Below, piece after piece: positions 42,433-51,755 of a stretch of 64,000 nt of DNA. Position 1 is the stretch's first letter, and every line of letters begins with the position of its first letter. This DNA is from Streptomyces sclerotialus (lineage in GTDB: Bacteria; Actinomycetota; Actinomycetes; Streptomycetales; Streptomycetaceae), in assembly GCA_000719105.1 (NCBI GenBank), contig JODX01000001.1:62001-126000 (forward strand). Reading direction: 5' to 3'. The notes under the pieces were generated by a model, which worked only from the letters and a program-made list of their open reading frames with translations, was not told the origin of the DNA and did no database searches. A program made the position numbers and the translations under genes.

Positions 42433-43416
42433 TCAGTCCTCCTCCACCACGAACCCCTCCTCCACCATCCACTCCAGCGCCACCTGATGCGGGTCCTGCC
42501 CGTCCACGTCCACCCGGGCGTTCAGCTTCCGCGCCACGTCGTTGTCGAGCTTCCGCGTGATGGGCGCCAGGACGTCGGCGATCTCCGGGTGCCGCTCGTA
42601 CGTGTCCGCGTTGATCATCGGAGCCGCGTTGTAGTTGGGGAAGAACTCCCTGTCGTCCTCCATCACCACCAGGTCCATCGAGCTGATCCGCCCGTCGGTC
42701 GTGTAGACCTCGCCGTACGTGCAACTTCCCTTCGACGCCTGCGTGTAGACGATTCCCGCGTCCATCTGCGTGCTGTTCCCGGCGGGCAGGCTCATCCCGT
42801 ACGCCTTCTTCAGACCCGGCAGCCCGTCCGCGCGGTTGGCGAACTCGGGTTCGACGCACAGGGTCACGGCGCCGGGGTCCGACTTCGCGAGCGCGGCCAC
42901 GTCGGACAGGGTCTTCGTGCCGTACTTCTCGAAGTTGGACCGGTTCATGGCGAGTGCGTACGTGTTGTTGAGGGCCGCCGGTTCCAGCCAGGCCAGGCCC
43001 TCCTTCGCGTCCGCGTCGCGCACCGCCTGCCACTGGCGGTGCGGATCGGTGATGGGCTCGCTGTGGCCCAGGTACGTGATCCAGGCCGTGCCCGTGTACT
43101 CGTACATGGCGTCCGCGTCCCCGGTGTGCACGGCCTCCCGTGCGCCGATCGAGCCCTGGATGCCCGTACGGTCGAGGACCTCCGCGCCCGCCGCCTCGAA
43201 GGCGATGCCCATGATGGCGCCGAGGACCAGGCTCTCGGTGAACGCCTTCGACGTCACGGTCAGATCGGCGTCCTTGAGCGGCTCGCCCCGCCCGACGGTT
43301 CCCGGCCGTACGTCGTCCGTCATCGGGGAGCCGCTCCTCAGCCCGCAGCCGGCCCCGGCCGCCAGGACCACCACGGCCGCCCCGGCGGCGGTATACGTCA
43401 CCCACCTCCGCCTCAC
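42433..43416 (-). CDS. Osmoprotectant ABC binding lipoprotein (OpuC-like)
   Basis: The 327-residue protein has an N-terminal hydrophobic segment and a lipobox ending at Cys24 (LAAGAGC), so it is a lipid-anchored binding protein. The mature part, DADLTVTSKAFTESLVLGAIMGIAFEAAGAEV then LGHSEPI and YTQASKGSCTYGEVYTTDGRI, is the glycine betaine/choline/carnitine-binding family. It is the last of a four-gene leftward operon with two permeases and an ATPase. GTG 43416 overlaps the permease stop (GTGA). The exact compatible solute cannot be read from sequence. The operon likely responds to osmotic stress. Confidence 0.92.
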   Translation of the reverse strand: MRRRWVTYTAAGAAVVVLAAGAGCGLRSGSPMTDDVRPGTVGRGEPLKDADLTVTSKAFTESLVLGAIMGIAFEAAGAEVLDRTGIQGSIGAREAVHTGDADAMYEYTGTAWITYLGHSEPITDPHRQWQAVRDADAKEGLAWLEPAALNNTYALAMNRSNFEKYGTKTLSDVAALAKSDPGAVTLCVEPEFANRADGLPGLKKAYGMSLPAGNSTQMDAGIVYTQASKGSCTYGEVYTTDGRISSMDLVVMEDDREFFPNYNAAPMINADTYERHPEIADVLAPITRKLDNDVARKLNARVDVDGQDPHQVALEWMVEEGFVVEED

Positions 43417-44267
43417 GGGCCCACCTCCAGCCCCCGCGGCCGCAGCAGCACCTCGGCCAGCGCGGCCAGCCAGTCCACCAGCAGCGCCAGGGCGACCGTC
43501 AGGATCGAGCCGAGCACCAGCACGGGCATGCGCTGGTTGGTGATCCCGGTGGTGATCAGTACGCCGAGACCGCCGCCTCCGCCGAAGGTGGCCAGCGTCG
43601 CCGTGCCCACGTTCAGGACGAGTGCCGTCCGTACGCCCGCCAGGATCAGCGGGACGGCGAGGGGGAGTTCGACCCGGGTGAGGACGCCGAACGGGGACAT
43701 GCCGATGCCGCGGGCGGCCTCCAGCAGCGTCGGGTCGTTGGCCTTCAGCCCGGCGATGGTGTTCGAGAGGACCGGGAGGACCGCGTACGCGATGATGCCG
43801 ATCAGGGCGGCCAGCCGGCCCGTGCCGAGCCAGATCACGAGCAGTGACAGCAGGCCGATCGCGGGCGCGGCCTGGCCCATGTTGGCGAACGCCATCGCCA
43901 CCGGGGTGGCCCGGCGGAAGGCGGGGCGGGTGAGCAGGACGCCCAGGGGGATGGCGATGATCAGTACGAAGACGGTGGAGATCAGGGTCAGTTCGATGTG
44001 CTGGACGAGGGCCTTGGCCACCTTGCCGCCCGACAGCGCGTTGCGGGAGATGTCGTCCAGGTGGGCCTGCTGGAACCACAGCCAGGTGAGGAGGAGAAGG
44101 ATGACCAGCAGCGCGGGGAGGACGGTCAGCTGCTGCCAGCTCACCCGGGGCGGACGGGTCCGGGGCGGGCCGGCCGGGACCTTCTCCGCGTCCAGGGCCG
44201 CCGCGTCCTCGTCTCCGGGCTCCTCGGACCTCTCCCGGGCGATGTCCCGCGACTTGGGGGTGCTCAC
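43413..44267 (-). CDS. Osmoprotectant ABC permease (OpuCD/ProW-like)
   Basis: The 284-residue permease has a polar leader of about 45 residues, then five to six hydrophobic helices. The permease loop NDPTLLEAARGIGMSPFGVLTRVELPLAVPLILAGVR (about residues 175-211) carries the EAA-like motif. GTG 44267 overlaps the ATPase stop by four bases. It pairs with the permease at 45549 to form the channel. The acidic N-terminal extension (GDEDAAALDAEKV) is longer than usual. Confidence 0.92.
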   Translation of the reverse strand: MSTPKSRDIARERSEEPGDEDAAALDAEKVPAGPPRTRPPRVSWQQLTVLPALLVILLLLTWLWFQQAHLDDISRNALSGGKVAKALVQHIELTLISTVFVLIIAIPLGVLLTRPAFRRATPVAMAFANMGQAAPAIGLLSLLVIWLGTGRLAALIGIIAYAVLPVLSNTIAGLKANDPTLLEAARGIGMSPFGVLTRVELPLAVPLILAGVRTALVLNVGTATLATFGGGGGLGVLITTGITNQRMPVLVLGSILTVALALLVDWLAALAEVLLRPRGLEVGP

Positions 44268-45556
44268 GCTCTCGCCTCCCCGCTCCCGCCGCTCCCGCCC
44301 GCCGTGCCCTCCTGCTCCTCGTGCGTCTGGTGGGCCCGTGCCTCCTCCAGGTCGTGCTGGTGCTCGAGCGCGTCGAGCCGGTCGGCCTCCAGCAGTTCGT
44401 GCACGGAGTTCATCAGCGTCTCCATGTCGACGACGCCCGTGTACTCGCCGCGCCGCCCCGTCACCGCCACGCGTCCCGTGGCGTCGGTGAGCACGGCCTC
44501 CAGCGCGTCGTGGAGCGTGGCGTCCCGGGTGACCGTGTCGACGACCAGCGTTCCCGCGCGCGCGAGCGATCCGCGGGCGCGCATGAGGTCGCCGCGCCGG
44601 AGCCACTTGTAGGGGCGTCCGCGCTTGTCGAGCAGCAGGATCTCGTTGTAGCCGCTGCCGCGGAGGGCGTTGAAGATGTCCTGCAGCGGGTCGTCCACGG
44701 TCACCGTCGGATAGTCGGTGATCTCGACCTCCCCGACCCGGGTGAGGTTGAGCCGCTTCAGTGCGGCGCCCGCGCCCACGAAGCCGGACACGAAGTCGTC
44801 CGCGGGGTTGGTGAGGATCGCCTCGGGGGTGTCGAACTGCGCGATGTGCGAGCGCTCCCGCAGTACGGCGATCCGGTCGCCCAGCTTGATCGCCTCGTCG
44901 AAGTCGTGGGTGACGAACACGATCGTCTTGTGGAGCTCCCGCTGGAGCCGGATCAGCTCGTCCTGGAGGTGGTCGCGGGTGATCGGGTCCACCGCGCCGA
45001 ACGGCTCGTCCATCAGCAGCACCGGCGGATCGGCGGCGAGCGCCCGGGCCACGCCCACGCGCTGCTGCTGGCCGCCGGAGAGCTGGCGCGGATAGCGGCC
45101 GTGGAACTCGCCCGGGTCCAGCCCGACCAGGTCGAGCATCTCCTCCACCCGGTCCTTGATGCGGGCCTTCTGCCAGCCGAGCATCTTGGGTACCTGGGCG
45201 ATGTTCTGGGCGACCGTCATGTGCGGGAACAGCCCGGACGACTGGATGGCGTACCCGATCTGCCGGCGCAGCCGCACCGGGTCCATGTCGGTGACGTCCT
45301 CGCCGTTGATGCGGATGCGGCCGCCGGTCGGCTCGATCAGCCGGTTGATCATCTTCAGGGTCGTGGACTTCCCGCAGCCGGACGGCCCCACGAAGATCAC
45401 CGTCTCACCGGCCCGGATCTCCATGTTCACGCAGTCGACGGACGGCTGCGGGCTCCCCGGATACCGCTTGGTGAGGTTCTCCAGCTCGATGGTGGCGCCG
45501 GTGGGGGACTCCGGGGAGGGGGAGTCCTGCGCCACGGACAAGGACGTGTCAGACAC
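44264..45556 (-). CDS. Osmoprotectant ABC ATPase with two CBS domains (OpuCA/ProV-like)
   Basis: The 430-residue ATPase has Walker A FVGPSGCGKSTTLKM (about residue 57), Q-loop AIQSSGLFP, signature LSGGQQQRVGVARAL (about 156), Walker B PVLLMDEPFGAVD and the His switch THDFDEA. Two CBS domains occupy about residues 265-390 (YNEILLLDKRGRPYKWL and DAVLT-like ATGRVAVTGRRGEYTGVVDMETLM); in relatives these sense ionic strength. GTG 45556 overlaps the first permease's end by eight bases. The tail after the CBS pair is acidic and Gly-rich. It drives compatible-solute uptake. Confidence 0.94.
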   Translation of the reverse strand: MSDTSLSVAQDSPSPESPTGATIELENLTKRYPGSPQPSVDCVNMEIRAGETVIFVGPSGCGKSTTLKMINRLIEPTGGRIRINGEDVTDMDPVRLRRQIGYAIQSSGLFPHMTVAQNIAQVPKMLGWQKARIKDRVEEMLDLVGLDPGEFHGRYPRQLSGGQQQRVGVARALAADPPVLLMDEPFGAVDPITRDHLQDELIRLQRELHKTIVFVTHDFDEAIKLGDRIAVLRERSHIAQFDTPEAILTNPADDFVSGFVGAGAALKRLNLTRVGEVEITDYPTVTVDDPLQDIFNALRGSGYNEILLLDKRGRPYKWLRRGDLMRARGSLARAGTLVVDTVTRDATLHDALEAVLTDATGRVAVTGRRGEYTGVVDMETLMNSVHELLEADRLDALEHQHDLEEARAHQTHEEQEGTAGGSGGSGEARA

Positions 45557-46196
45557 GGATCCCCCTCGGAATGGTCAGCCGCCCGATCAGCACGTACGCG
45601 GCGTCGAACAGCAGCGCCAGCACGATGATCCCGAGCGTTCCGGCGAGCACCTGGTTGAGCGCGTTGCTGCTGCCGAGCGAGCCGAGGCCGCGGAAGATCT
45701 CGTTGCCGAGTCCGGGGCCGGAGGCGTACGCGGCGATGGCGGCGATACCCATCAGCATCTGCGTCGAGATCCTGATCCCGGTGAGGATCGGCGGCCAGGC
45801 CAGCGGCAGCTCCACCCGCACCAGCCGGGCGAACCGTGACATCCCGATGCCCTTCGCCGCGTCCACCAGCGAGGGATCCACCCCGCGCAGGCCCACGATG
45901 CAGTTCCGCACGATCGGCAGCAGCCCGTACAGGGTCAGCGCGACGACGGTCGGCGGCACGCCCAGGCCCACCACCGGGATCAGCAGACCGATCATGGCCA
46001 GCGACGGAATGGTGAGGATGACCGACGTGCCGGTCGTGGCCACGTTCGCCGCCCAGCCGCTGCGGTAGGCGGCGACACCGATCAGCACCCCGATCACGGT
46101 TGCCAGCACCATGCACTGGAAGACCGCGCTGGCGTGTTGGTACGCGTCCATGAGCAGCTGCTCGTGGCGGTTGCCCAGGTACTCCCAGAAGTTCAC
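45549..46196 (-). CDS. Osmoprotectant ABC permease (OpuCB-like), first gene of operon
   Basis: The 215-residue permease has five to six helices and the loop VDPSLVDAAKGIGMSRFARLVRVELPLAWPPILTGIR (about residues 105-141). It opens the leftward operon permease-ATPase-permease-binding protein. GTG 46196 begins NFWEYLGNRHEQLLMDAYQH, typical of this subunit. It lies 27 bases upstream of the end of a leftward AsnC gene, so read-through from that regulator's promoter is possible. There is no obvious separate promoter in the gap. Confidence 0.92.
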   Translation of the reverse strand: MNFWEYLGNRHEQLLMDAYQHASAVFQCMVLATVIGVLIGVAAYRSGWAANVATTGTSVILTIPSLAMIGLLIPVVGLGVPPTVVALTLYGLLPIVRNCIVGLRGVDPSLVDAAKGIGMSRFARLVRVELPLAWPPILTGIRISTQMLMGIAAIAAYASGPGLGNEIFRGLGSLGSSNALNQVLAGTLGIIVLALLFDAAYVLIGRLTIPRGIRV

Positions 46197-46223
46197 GCGG
46201 TCACCTCCGGGGCGGCCGGCCGG

Positions 46224-46715
46224 TTACGTTTGCGTCCGCTGTGTCTCCGCGTCCTGGGCCGCCTGCTCGACGAGCGGGATGATCCGCAGCGGAACGGGAT
46301 TCTCCATGACGATCGCCGTGGCGGCCCGGACGATGCCATCAAAGCCGACGACCCGGTCGATCACCCGCTGGAGATCCGCGTTCGACCGGGCCACCAGCCG
46401 GCACAGCATGTCCCCGGTGCCCGTCGTCGTGTGCAGCTCCAGCACCTCCGGCACGGTCGCCAAGTGCGCCCGTACGTCCCGCCCTTGGCCCTGCCGGATC
46501 TCCAGTGTCGCGAACGCCGTGACCGGGTAGCCGAGGGCCGCCGGATCGACCTGCGGCCCGAAGCCGCGGATGACGCCATTCGACTGAAGCCGGTCGAGCC
46601 GGGCCTGCACCGTGCCCCGTGCCACGCCCAGCCGCCGGGACATCTCCAGCACCCCGATGCGCGGCTCCCGGGCCAGCAGCACGATGATCCGTCCGTCCAG
46701 ACGGTCGATTCCCAC
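46224..46715 (-). CDS. Lrp/AsnC regulator, divergent from hppD
   Basis: The 163-residue protein is a single Lrp/AsnC unit. The HTH is IDRLDGRIIVLLAREPRIGVLEMSRRLGVARGTVQARLDRL (about residues 3-43), and the RAM ligand-binding domain covers about 65-150 (VTAFATLEIRQGQG, VLELHTTTGTGDMLCRLVARS). GTG 46715 follows GGAGG by six bases and was chosen over the ATG at 46745. The gene is divergent from hppD with a perfect palindrome between. It probably controls tyrosine/phenylalanine breakdown in response to an amino acid. It may also be followed by the osmoprotectant operon in one transcript. Confidence 0.92.
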   Translation of the reverse strand: MGIDRLDGRIIVLLAREPRIGVLEMSRRLGVARGTVQARLDRLQSNGVIRGFGPQVDPAALGYPVTAFATLEIRQGQGRDVRAHLATVPEVLELHTTTGTGDMLCRLVARSNADLQRVIDRVVGFDGIVRAATAIVMENPVPLRIIPLVEQAAQDAETQRTQT

Positions 46716-46755
46716 GGCAGCCTCCAAAGGGTGGTCATGATGCACAGATAGCCCG

Positions 46756-46773
46756 GCGGAATGAGCATTCCGC
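46756..46773. promoter_or_regulatory. 18-base perfect palindrome between asnC-type gene and hppD
   Basis: GCGGAATG-AG-CATTCCGC is a perfect 8-2-8 inverted repeat lying 41 bases upstream of the regulator start and 68 bases before hppD. It is the obvious candidate operator for the Lrp/AsnC-type protein and may control both genes. Confidence 0.65.
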
Positions 46774-46819
46774 TATGCAGACTGTCCAGCGATCAAGCGA
46801 ACTATTGCGCACCTTGTGA

Positions 46820-47986
<1,167 letters not shown>

Positions 47987-48005
47987 CCCTGGAGCCCTGG
48001 CCGGT

Positions 48006-48043
48006 GTGCGGCCCCACGGAACCTGACGCCCGTGGGGCCGCAC
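48006..48043. terminator. Bidirectional hairpin after hppD
   Basis: GTGCGGCCCCACG (48006-48018) pairs perfectly with CGTGGGGCCGCAC (48031-48043). It lies between convergent hppD and the TPR gene. Confidence 0.85.
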
Positions 48044-48065
48044 GCCTTCGCCCACGGCCCACGGC

Positions 48066-49499
48066 CTACTCGGGGGGCCCGTCCGCCGTCGGCTCGCCCA
48101 GCTCCGCCAGCGCAGTGCGCGCCGCCGGTGCGTGCAGCGGGGAGAAGTACGGGTTGATCCGCAGGGCCTCGGTGAGATGACGGCGGGCCGGGCCGTCCAG
48201 CCGGAGGGCGTACTCGATGGCGCCCCGGTGGTAGACGTACGACGCGCCCCGCCCCTCGCCCCCGTGCTCCCGGTCGGTCGCCCGCCGCGCATACGGCAGC
48301 GCCTCCGCAGGCCGGCCGGCCCGGTGCAGCGCCCAGCCCAGCGCGTCCGCCACCGCGAGGCCCGGCTGCCGCCGCCACTCGGCCCGCAGCCCGCGCACCG
48401 CCTCCTCCGGGTCGCCGTGGTCCGCCTCCAGCAGCCCGCGGAGCAGCGCGCCGTTCACCCCGGCCGCCGCCTCCGTACGCAGCGCCGCGCGGGCCGCCCG
48501 GTACTGCTCCCCGGCCGCGTCACGGCGCCCCCGCGACTCGTACAGCTCGCCCAGCTCCAGGGCGTACCGGGGCGCCGCGCACCGCCGCAGCGCCGCCCGG
48601 TACGCGCGCACCGCGTCCCCCGCCCGGCCCAGCGCCGCCAGCGCCCGGGCCCGCCCGGCGAAGGCGGCGTGCGCGTCGCCGTCGTCGCGCAGGGCGGCCG
48701 TGCAGTGCTGCAGCGCCCGCACCGGCTCGCCCCGCTCCCACGCCAGTTCCCCCGCCCGCAGCAGGTGGACAGCCCGCTCGGCCGGGTGCCCGGCGCGGGC
48801 CGCCGCGTCCGACAGGGCCGCCACCGCGTCCTCGCGCCGGATCCGGTCCCAGGACCCGCGCGCCGCCCAGTCCGGCACCACGAGCCCGGTGCGCCGGGTC
48901 AGCAGCCGTTCCACGGTCCGGCGGACGGCCCGGTGGTCGCCGAGGCCGTCGTACGCCTCCAGCAGCGGCGGGTACGACGCCCAGCGGCGCGGCGCCAGGC
49001 GCACGGCCTCCTCGCCCCACCGCCGCGCCGCCCGGAAGTCGCGGCGCGCGGCCGCCAGCCCGGCCAGCCCGCCGAGCGCGCCCGCGTTCGCCCGCGGCAG
49101 GACCCGCAGGGAGGTGCGCAGTGCGTCCTCGGCGCGCGCGTAGTCCGCGACCCCGCCCGTACGGCGGCCCCGCTCCACGTACGCCGAGCCGAGCACCGCC
49201 CACGACCGTCCGTCCCCGGGCCGGTCCCGCACGTACGGCTCCAGAGAGTCGATCAGCGCGGCCAGGCCGGGCAGCGCCGCGGGCAGCCCGCCGGCCGCCG
49301 CCCGGGCCCCCGCCTCGGGCCCCGCCGCCGGACCGGGCGGCTCCCGTCGCGCGTCCGACAGCGGCACCAGCACCCCGCCGAGGACGGCGCACCCGGCCGC
49401 TGCGCCGAGCAGCGCCCGCCGCCCCATCCGGCCGTCCGTCCCGGCCTGCCGTTCTTCGCTTCCCAAGCGGCTTCCCACGCGGCATCCCATGCAGCTCAC
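48066..49499 (-). CDS. TPR-repeat protein with N-terminal anchor
   Basis: The 477-residue protein has a hydrophobic segment at about residues 27-46 (RRALLGAAAGCAVLGGVLVPL) that could be a membrane anchor or a lipoprotein-like signal. It is then alpha-helical with tetratricopeptide repeats across about 80-460 (for example SWAVLGSAYVERGR and YHRGAIEYALRLDGPARRHLTEALRINPYFSP). These bind other proteins. The residues are strongly Ala/Arg-rich. The start may be GTG 49499 or the ATG at 49490 or 49427, so the N-terminal 25 residues are uncertain. It is divergent from a GlcD-type oxidase gene. No partner can be named. Confidence 0.85.
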   Translation of the reverse strand: MSCMGCRVGSRLGSEERQAGTDGRMGRRALLGAAAGCAVLGGVLVPLSDARREPPGPAAGPEAGARAAAGGLPAALPGLAALIDSLEPYVRDRPGDGRSWAVLGSAYVERGRRTGGVADYARAEDALRTSLRVLPRANAGALGGLAGLAAARRDFRAARRWGEEAVRLAPRRWASYPPLLEAYDGLGDHRAVRRTVERLLTRRTGLVVPDWAARGSWDRIRREDAVAALSDAAARAGHPAERAVHLLRAGELAWERGEPVRALQHCTAALRDDGDAHAAFAGRARALAALGRAGDAVRAYRAALRRCAAPRYALELGELYESRGRRDAAGEQYRAARAALRTEAAAGVNGALLRGLLEADHGDPEEAVRGLRAEWRRQPGLAVADALGWALHRAGRPAEALPYARRATDREHGGEGRGASYVYHRGAIEYALRLDGPARRHLTEALRINPYFSPLHAPAARTALAELGEPTADGPPE

Positions 49500-49588
49500 T
49501 GTGCGTCCACACGGTGATCACACAAAGCCATCGAAAGGCCCCTGCCGAGGTATTCACACCGATGGCCCCGGGTGCCAGTCTGGTGATC

Positions 49589-50989
49589 ATGAGCCGCATC
49601 GAAGCGCCCCGCGACGAAACCACCGGCAACCTCCTCGACCGACTCCGAAGCGCCCTCCCCGCCGAGGCGGTCCTCACCGACCCGGACGTCACGGCCTCGT
49701 ACGCGAACGACATGGCGAGCTTCTGCGACGCGGGCGCCCCGGCGGCCGTCGTCCTGCCCCGTACCGTCGAACAGGTCCAGCACGTGATGCGCACCGCCAC
49801 CGAGCTGCGTGTCCCGGTCGTCCCGCAGGGCGCCCGCACCGGCCTGTCCGGCGGGGCCAACGCCACCGACGGCTGCATCGTGCTCTCGCTGGTCAAGATG
49901 GACCGCATCCTGGAGATCAACCCGGTCGACCGCATCGCCGTCGTCGAACCGGGCGTCATCAACGCCACCCTCTCCCGCGCGGTGAACGAACACGGCCTCT
50001 ACTACCCGCCGGACCCCTCGAGCTGGGAGATGTGCACCATCGGCGGCAACATCGGCACGGCCTCGGGCGGGCTGTGCTGCGTCAAGTACGGCGTGACGGC
50101 CGAGTACGTGCTCGGCCTCGACGTGGTCCTCGCCGACGGACGGCTCATGTCCACCGGCCGCCGCACGGCCAAGGGCGTCGCCGGGTACGACCTCACCCGC
50201 CTCTTCGTCGGCTCCGAGGGCTCCCTCGGCATCGTCGTCCGCGCCGTCCTCGGCCTGCGCCCCCAGCCGCCGCAGCAGCTCGTCCTCGCCGCCGAGTTCG
50301 CCTCCAGCGAGGCCGCCTGCGACGCCATCTGCCGGATCATGGAGGGCGGACACGTCCCCTCCCTCCTCGAACTGATGGACCGTACGACCGTCAAGGCCGT
50401 CAACGACCTCGCCCACATGGGGCTGCCCGAGTCCACCGAGGCGCTGCTGCTCGCCGCCTTCGACACCCCCGACCCGGCCGCCGACCTCGCTGCCGTCGGC
50501 GCCCTCTGCGAGGCCGCGGGCGCCACCCAGGTCGTCCCGGCCGACGACGCGGCCGAGTCCGAACTCCTGCTCCAGGCCCGGCGGCTGTCGCTCACCGCGC
50601 TGGAGGCGGTCAAGGGCACGACGATGATCGACGACGTGTGCGTGCCCCGCTCGAAGCTGGGCGCGATGCTGGAGGGCGTCGAGCGCATCGCCGAGAAGTA
50701 CGACCTCACCATCGGCGTCTGCGCCCACGCCGGCGACGGCAACACCCACCCCACCGTCTGCTTCGACGCCGCCGACCCCGACGAGTCGCGGCGCGCCCGC
50801 GAGTCCTTCGACGAGATCATGGGCCTCGGCCTGGAGCTCGGCGGCACCATCACCGGCGAGCACGGCGTGGGCGTCCTGAAGAAGGAGTGGCTGGCCCGGG
50901 AGCTCGGCCCGGTCGGCCTGGAGATGCAGCGGGCGGTCAAGGCGGTGTTCGACCCGCTGGGCATCCTCAACCCGGGCAAGCTGTTCTGA
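49589..50989 (+). CDS. FAD-linked oxidase (GlcD/lactate-dehydrogenase type)
   Basis: The 466-residue flavoprotein has a PCMH FAD domain (VVLPRTVEQVQHVMRTATELRVPVVPQGARTGLSGGANA, about residues 54-92, and SWEMCTIGGNIGTASGG, about 145-161). The FAD-oxidase C domain follows (CAHAGDGNTHPTVCFD, about 378, and GTITGEHGVGVLKKEWL, about 420). It is like glycolate oxidase subunit GlcD and D-lactate dehydrogenases and should oxidise a 2-hydroxy acid. No GlcE/F genes are adjacent. ATG 49589 lies 90 bases from the divergent TPR gene. It is convergent with ssgG, which lies 29 bases downstream. Confidence 0.93.
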   Translation: MSRIEAPRDETTGNLLDRLRSALPAEAVLTDPDVTASYANDMASFCDAGAPAAVVLPRTVEQVQHVMRTATELRVPVVPQGARTGLSGGANATDGCIVLSLVKMDRILEINPVDRIAVVEPGVINATLSRAVNEHGLYYPPDPSSWEMCTIGGNIGTASGGLCCVKYGVTAEYVLGLDVVLADGRLMSTGRRTAKGVAGYDLTRLFVGSEGSLGIVVRAVLGLRPQPPQQLVLAAEFASSEAACDAICRIMEGGHVPSLLELMDRTTVKAVNDLAHMGLPESTEALLLAAFDTPDPAADLAAVGALCEAAGATQVVPADDAAESELLLQARRLSLTALEAVKGTTMIDDVCVPRSKLGAMLEGVERIAEKYDLTIGVCAHAGDGNTHPTVCFDAADPDESRRARESFDEIMGLGLELGGTITGEHGVGVLKKEWLARELGPVGLEMQRAVKAVFDPLGILNPGKLF

Positions 50990-51018
50990 CACCCGGGCGC
51001 GCCCTTCGGGACCGTGCC

Positions 51019-51444
51019 TCACTCCCCGTCCGGGGACGGCGCGAGCAGCTCGGCCAGACCGTCGTCGAGGCCGAGCCGCTCCGCCTCGGAGCCCTGGGGG
51101 ACCGCCCGCAGCGTGCGCCTCAGCCAGGCCGACACCTGCGCGGCCGGGGCCCGGAGCAGGGCCTCCCCGTCCGGCGAGGCCAGCGCCATCATCACCACGC
51201 CGCGGCCCCGCTCCTTCGCCGGCCACACCCGCACGTCCGCCTGCCCGCACGGCCGCACCACCCCTTCGACGAGCAGGTCGCGCGCGAACGTCCAGGGGAC
51301 GGGCCGGGCGGAGCCGACGTGGAAGGTGACGTGGACGGCGTACGGGTCGTCGCTGCGGTAGCCGAGCCTCGTGGGTACGGGGACCGAGCGCTCCGGTGAC
51401 AGGAGCATCGTGAGCTCCAGTTCGCGTTCCACCACGGTGTTCAT
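51019..51444 (-). CDS. ssgG: SsgA-like sporulation protein SsgG
   Basis: The 141-residue protein is a SALP (SsgA-like): VVERELELTMLLSPERSVPVPTRLGYRSDDPYAVHVTFHVG, then VPWTFARDLLVEGVVRPCGQADVRVWP and the end LAELLAPSPDGE. These proteins occur only in sporulating actinomycetes and guide septation or spore-wall assembly. The symbol rests on my recollection that ssgG is the SALP at this place in S. coelicolor, between the GlcD-like oxidase and an RDD membrane protein. SsgG is reported to help place sporulation septa. ATG 51444 is clear, with GAGGAAGG before it on the minus strand. Confidence 0.9.
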   Translation of the reverse strand: MNTVVERELELTMLLSPERSVPVPTRLGYRSDDPYAVHVTFHVGSARPVPWTFARDLLVEGVVRPCGQADVRVWPAKERGRGVVMMALASPDGEALLRAPAAQVSAWLRRTLRAVPQGSEAERLGLDDGLAELLAPSPDGE

Positions 51445-51755
51445 GTCGTGCCTTCCTCTCCGGCGCGGATCCGCCCGGGGCCCGGGGGCGGGCCCGTACG
51501 AGGGGGAAGCCGGCGGGACCGGAACCATTACGCGGGTTCGGTGAACTTCTCTGCGACGTATACGCGAACAAGCGCGCGGACGGGTGTGTGAACGGGTGTG
51601 CGCACAGGCGCACGGACGGGCGTGCAAGCCTCGCGGGGGGTAGCAGAACCTTGCTCGAAAGGGGCGGGTACGGCAGGAGGTGCCGTGACATCTGCGCCCG
51701 TCTGGTAGATGTGGTGACCCCCTACCAATTTCCGAGCAGATACGGGACGACGGAC
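51445..51755. other. Divergent gap between ssgG and RDD gene with 12-base repeats
   Basis: About 310 bases without a supported gene. At 51580-51627 a 12-base imperfect tandem repeat is seen (ACGGGTGTGTGA, ACGGGTGTGCGC, ACAGGCGCACGG, ACGGGCGTGCAA). Promoters for both neighbours should lie here, but I did not identify clear boxes. Confidence 0.55.
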
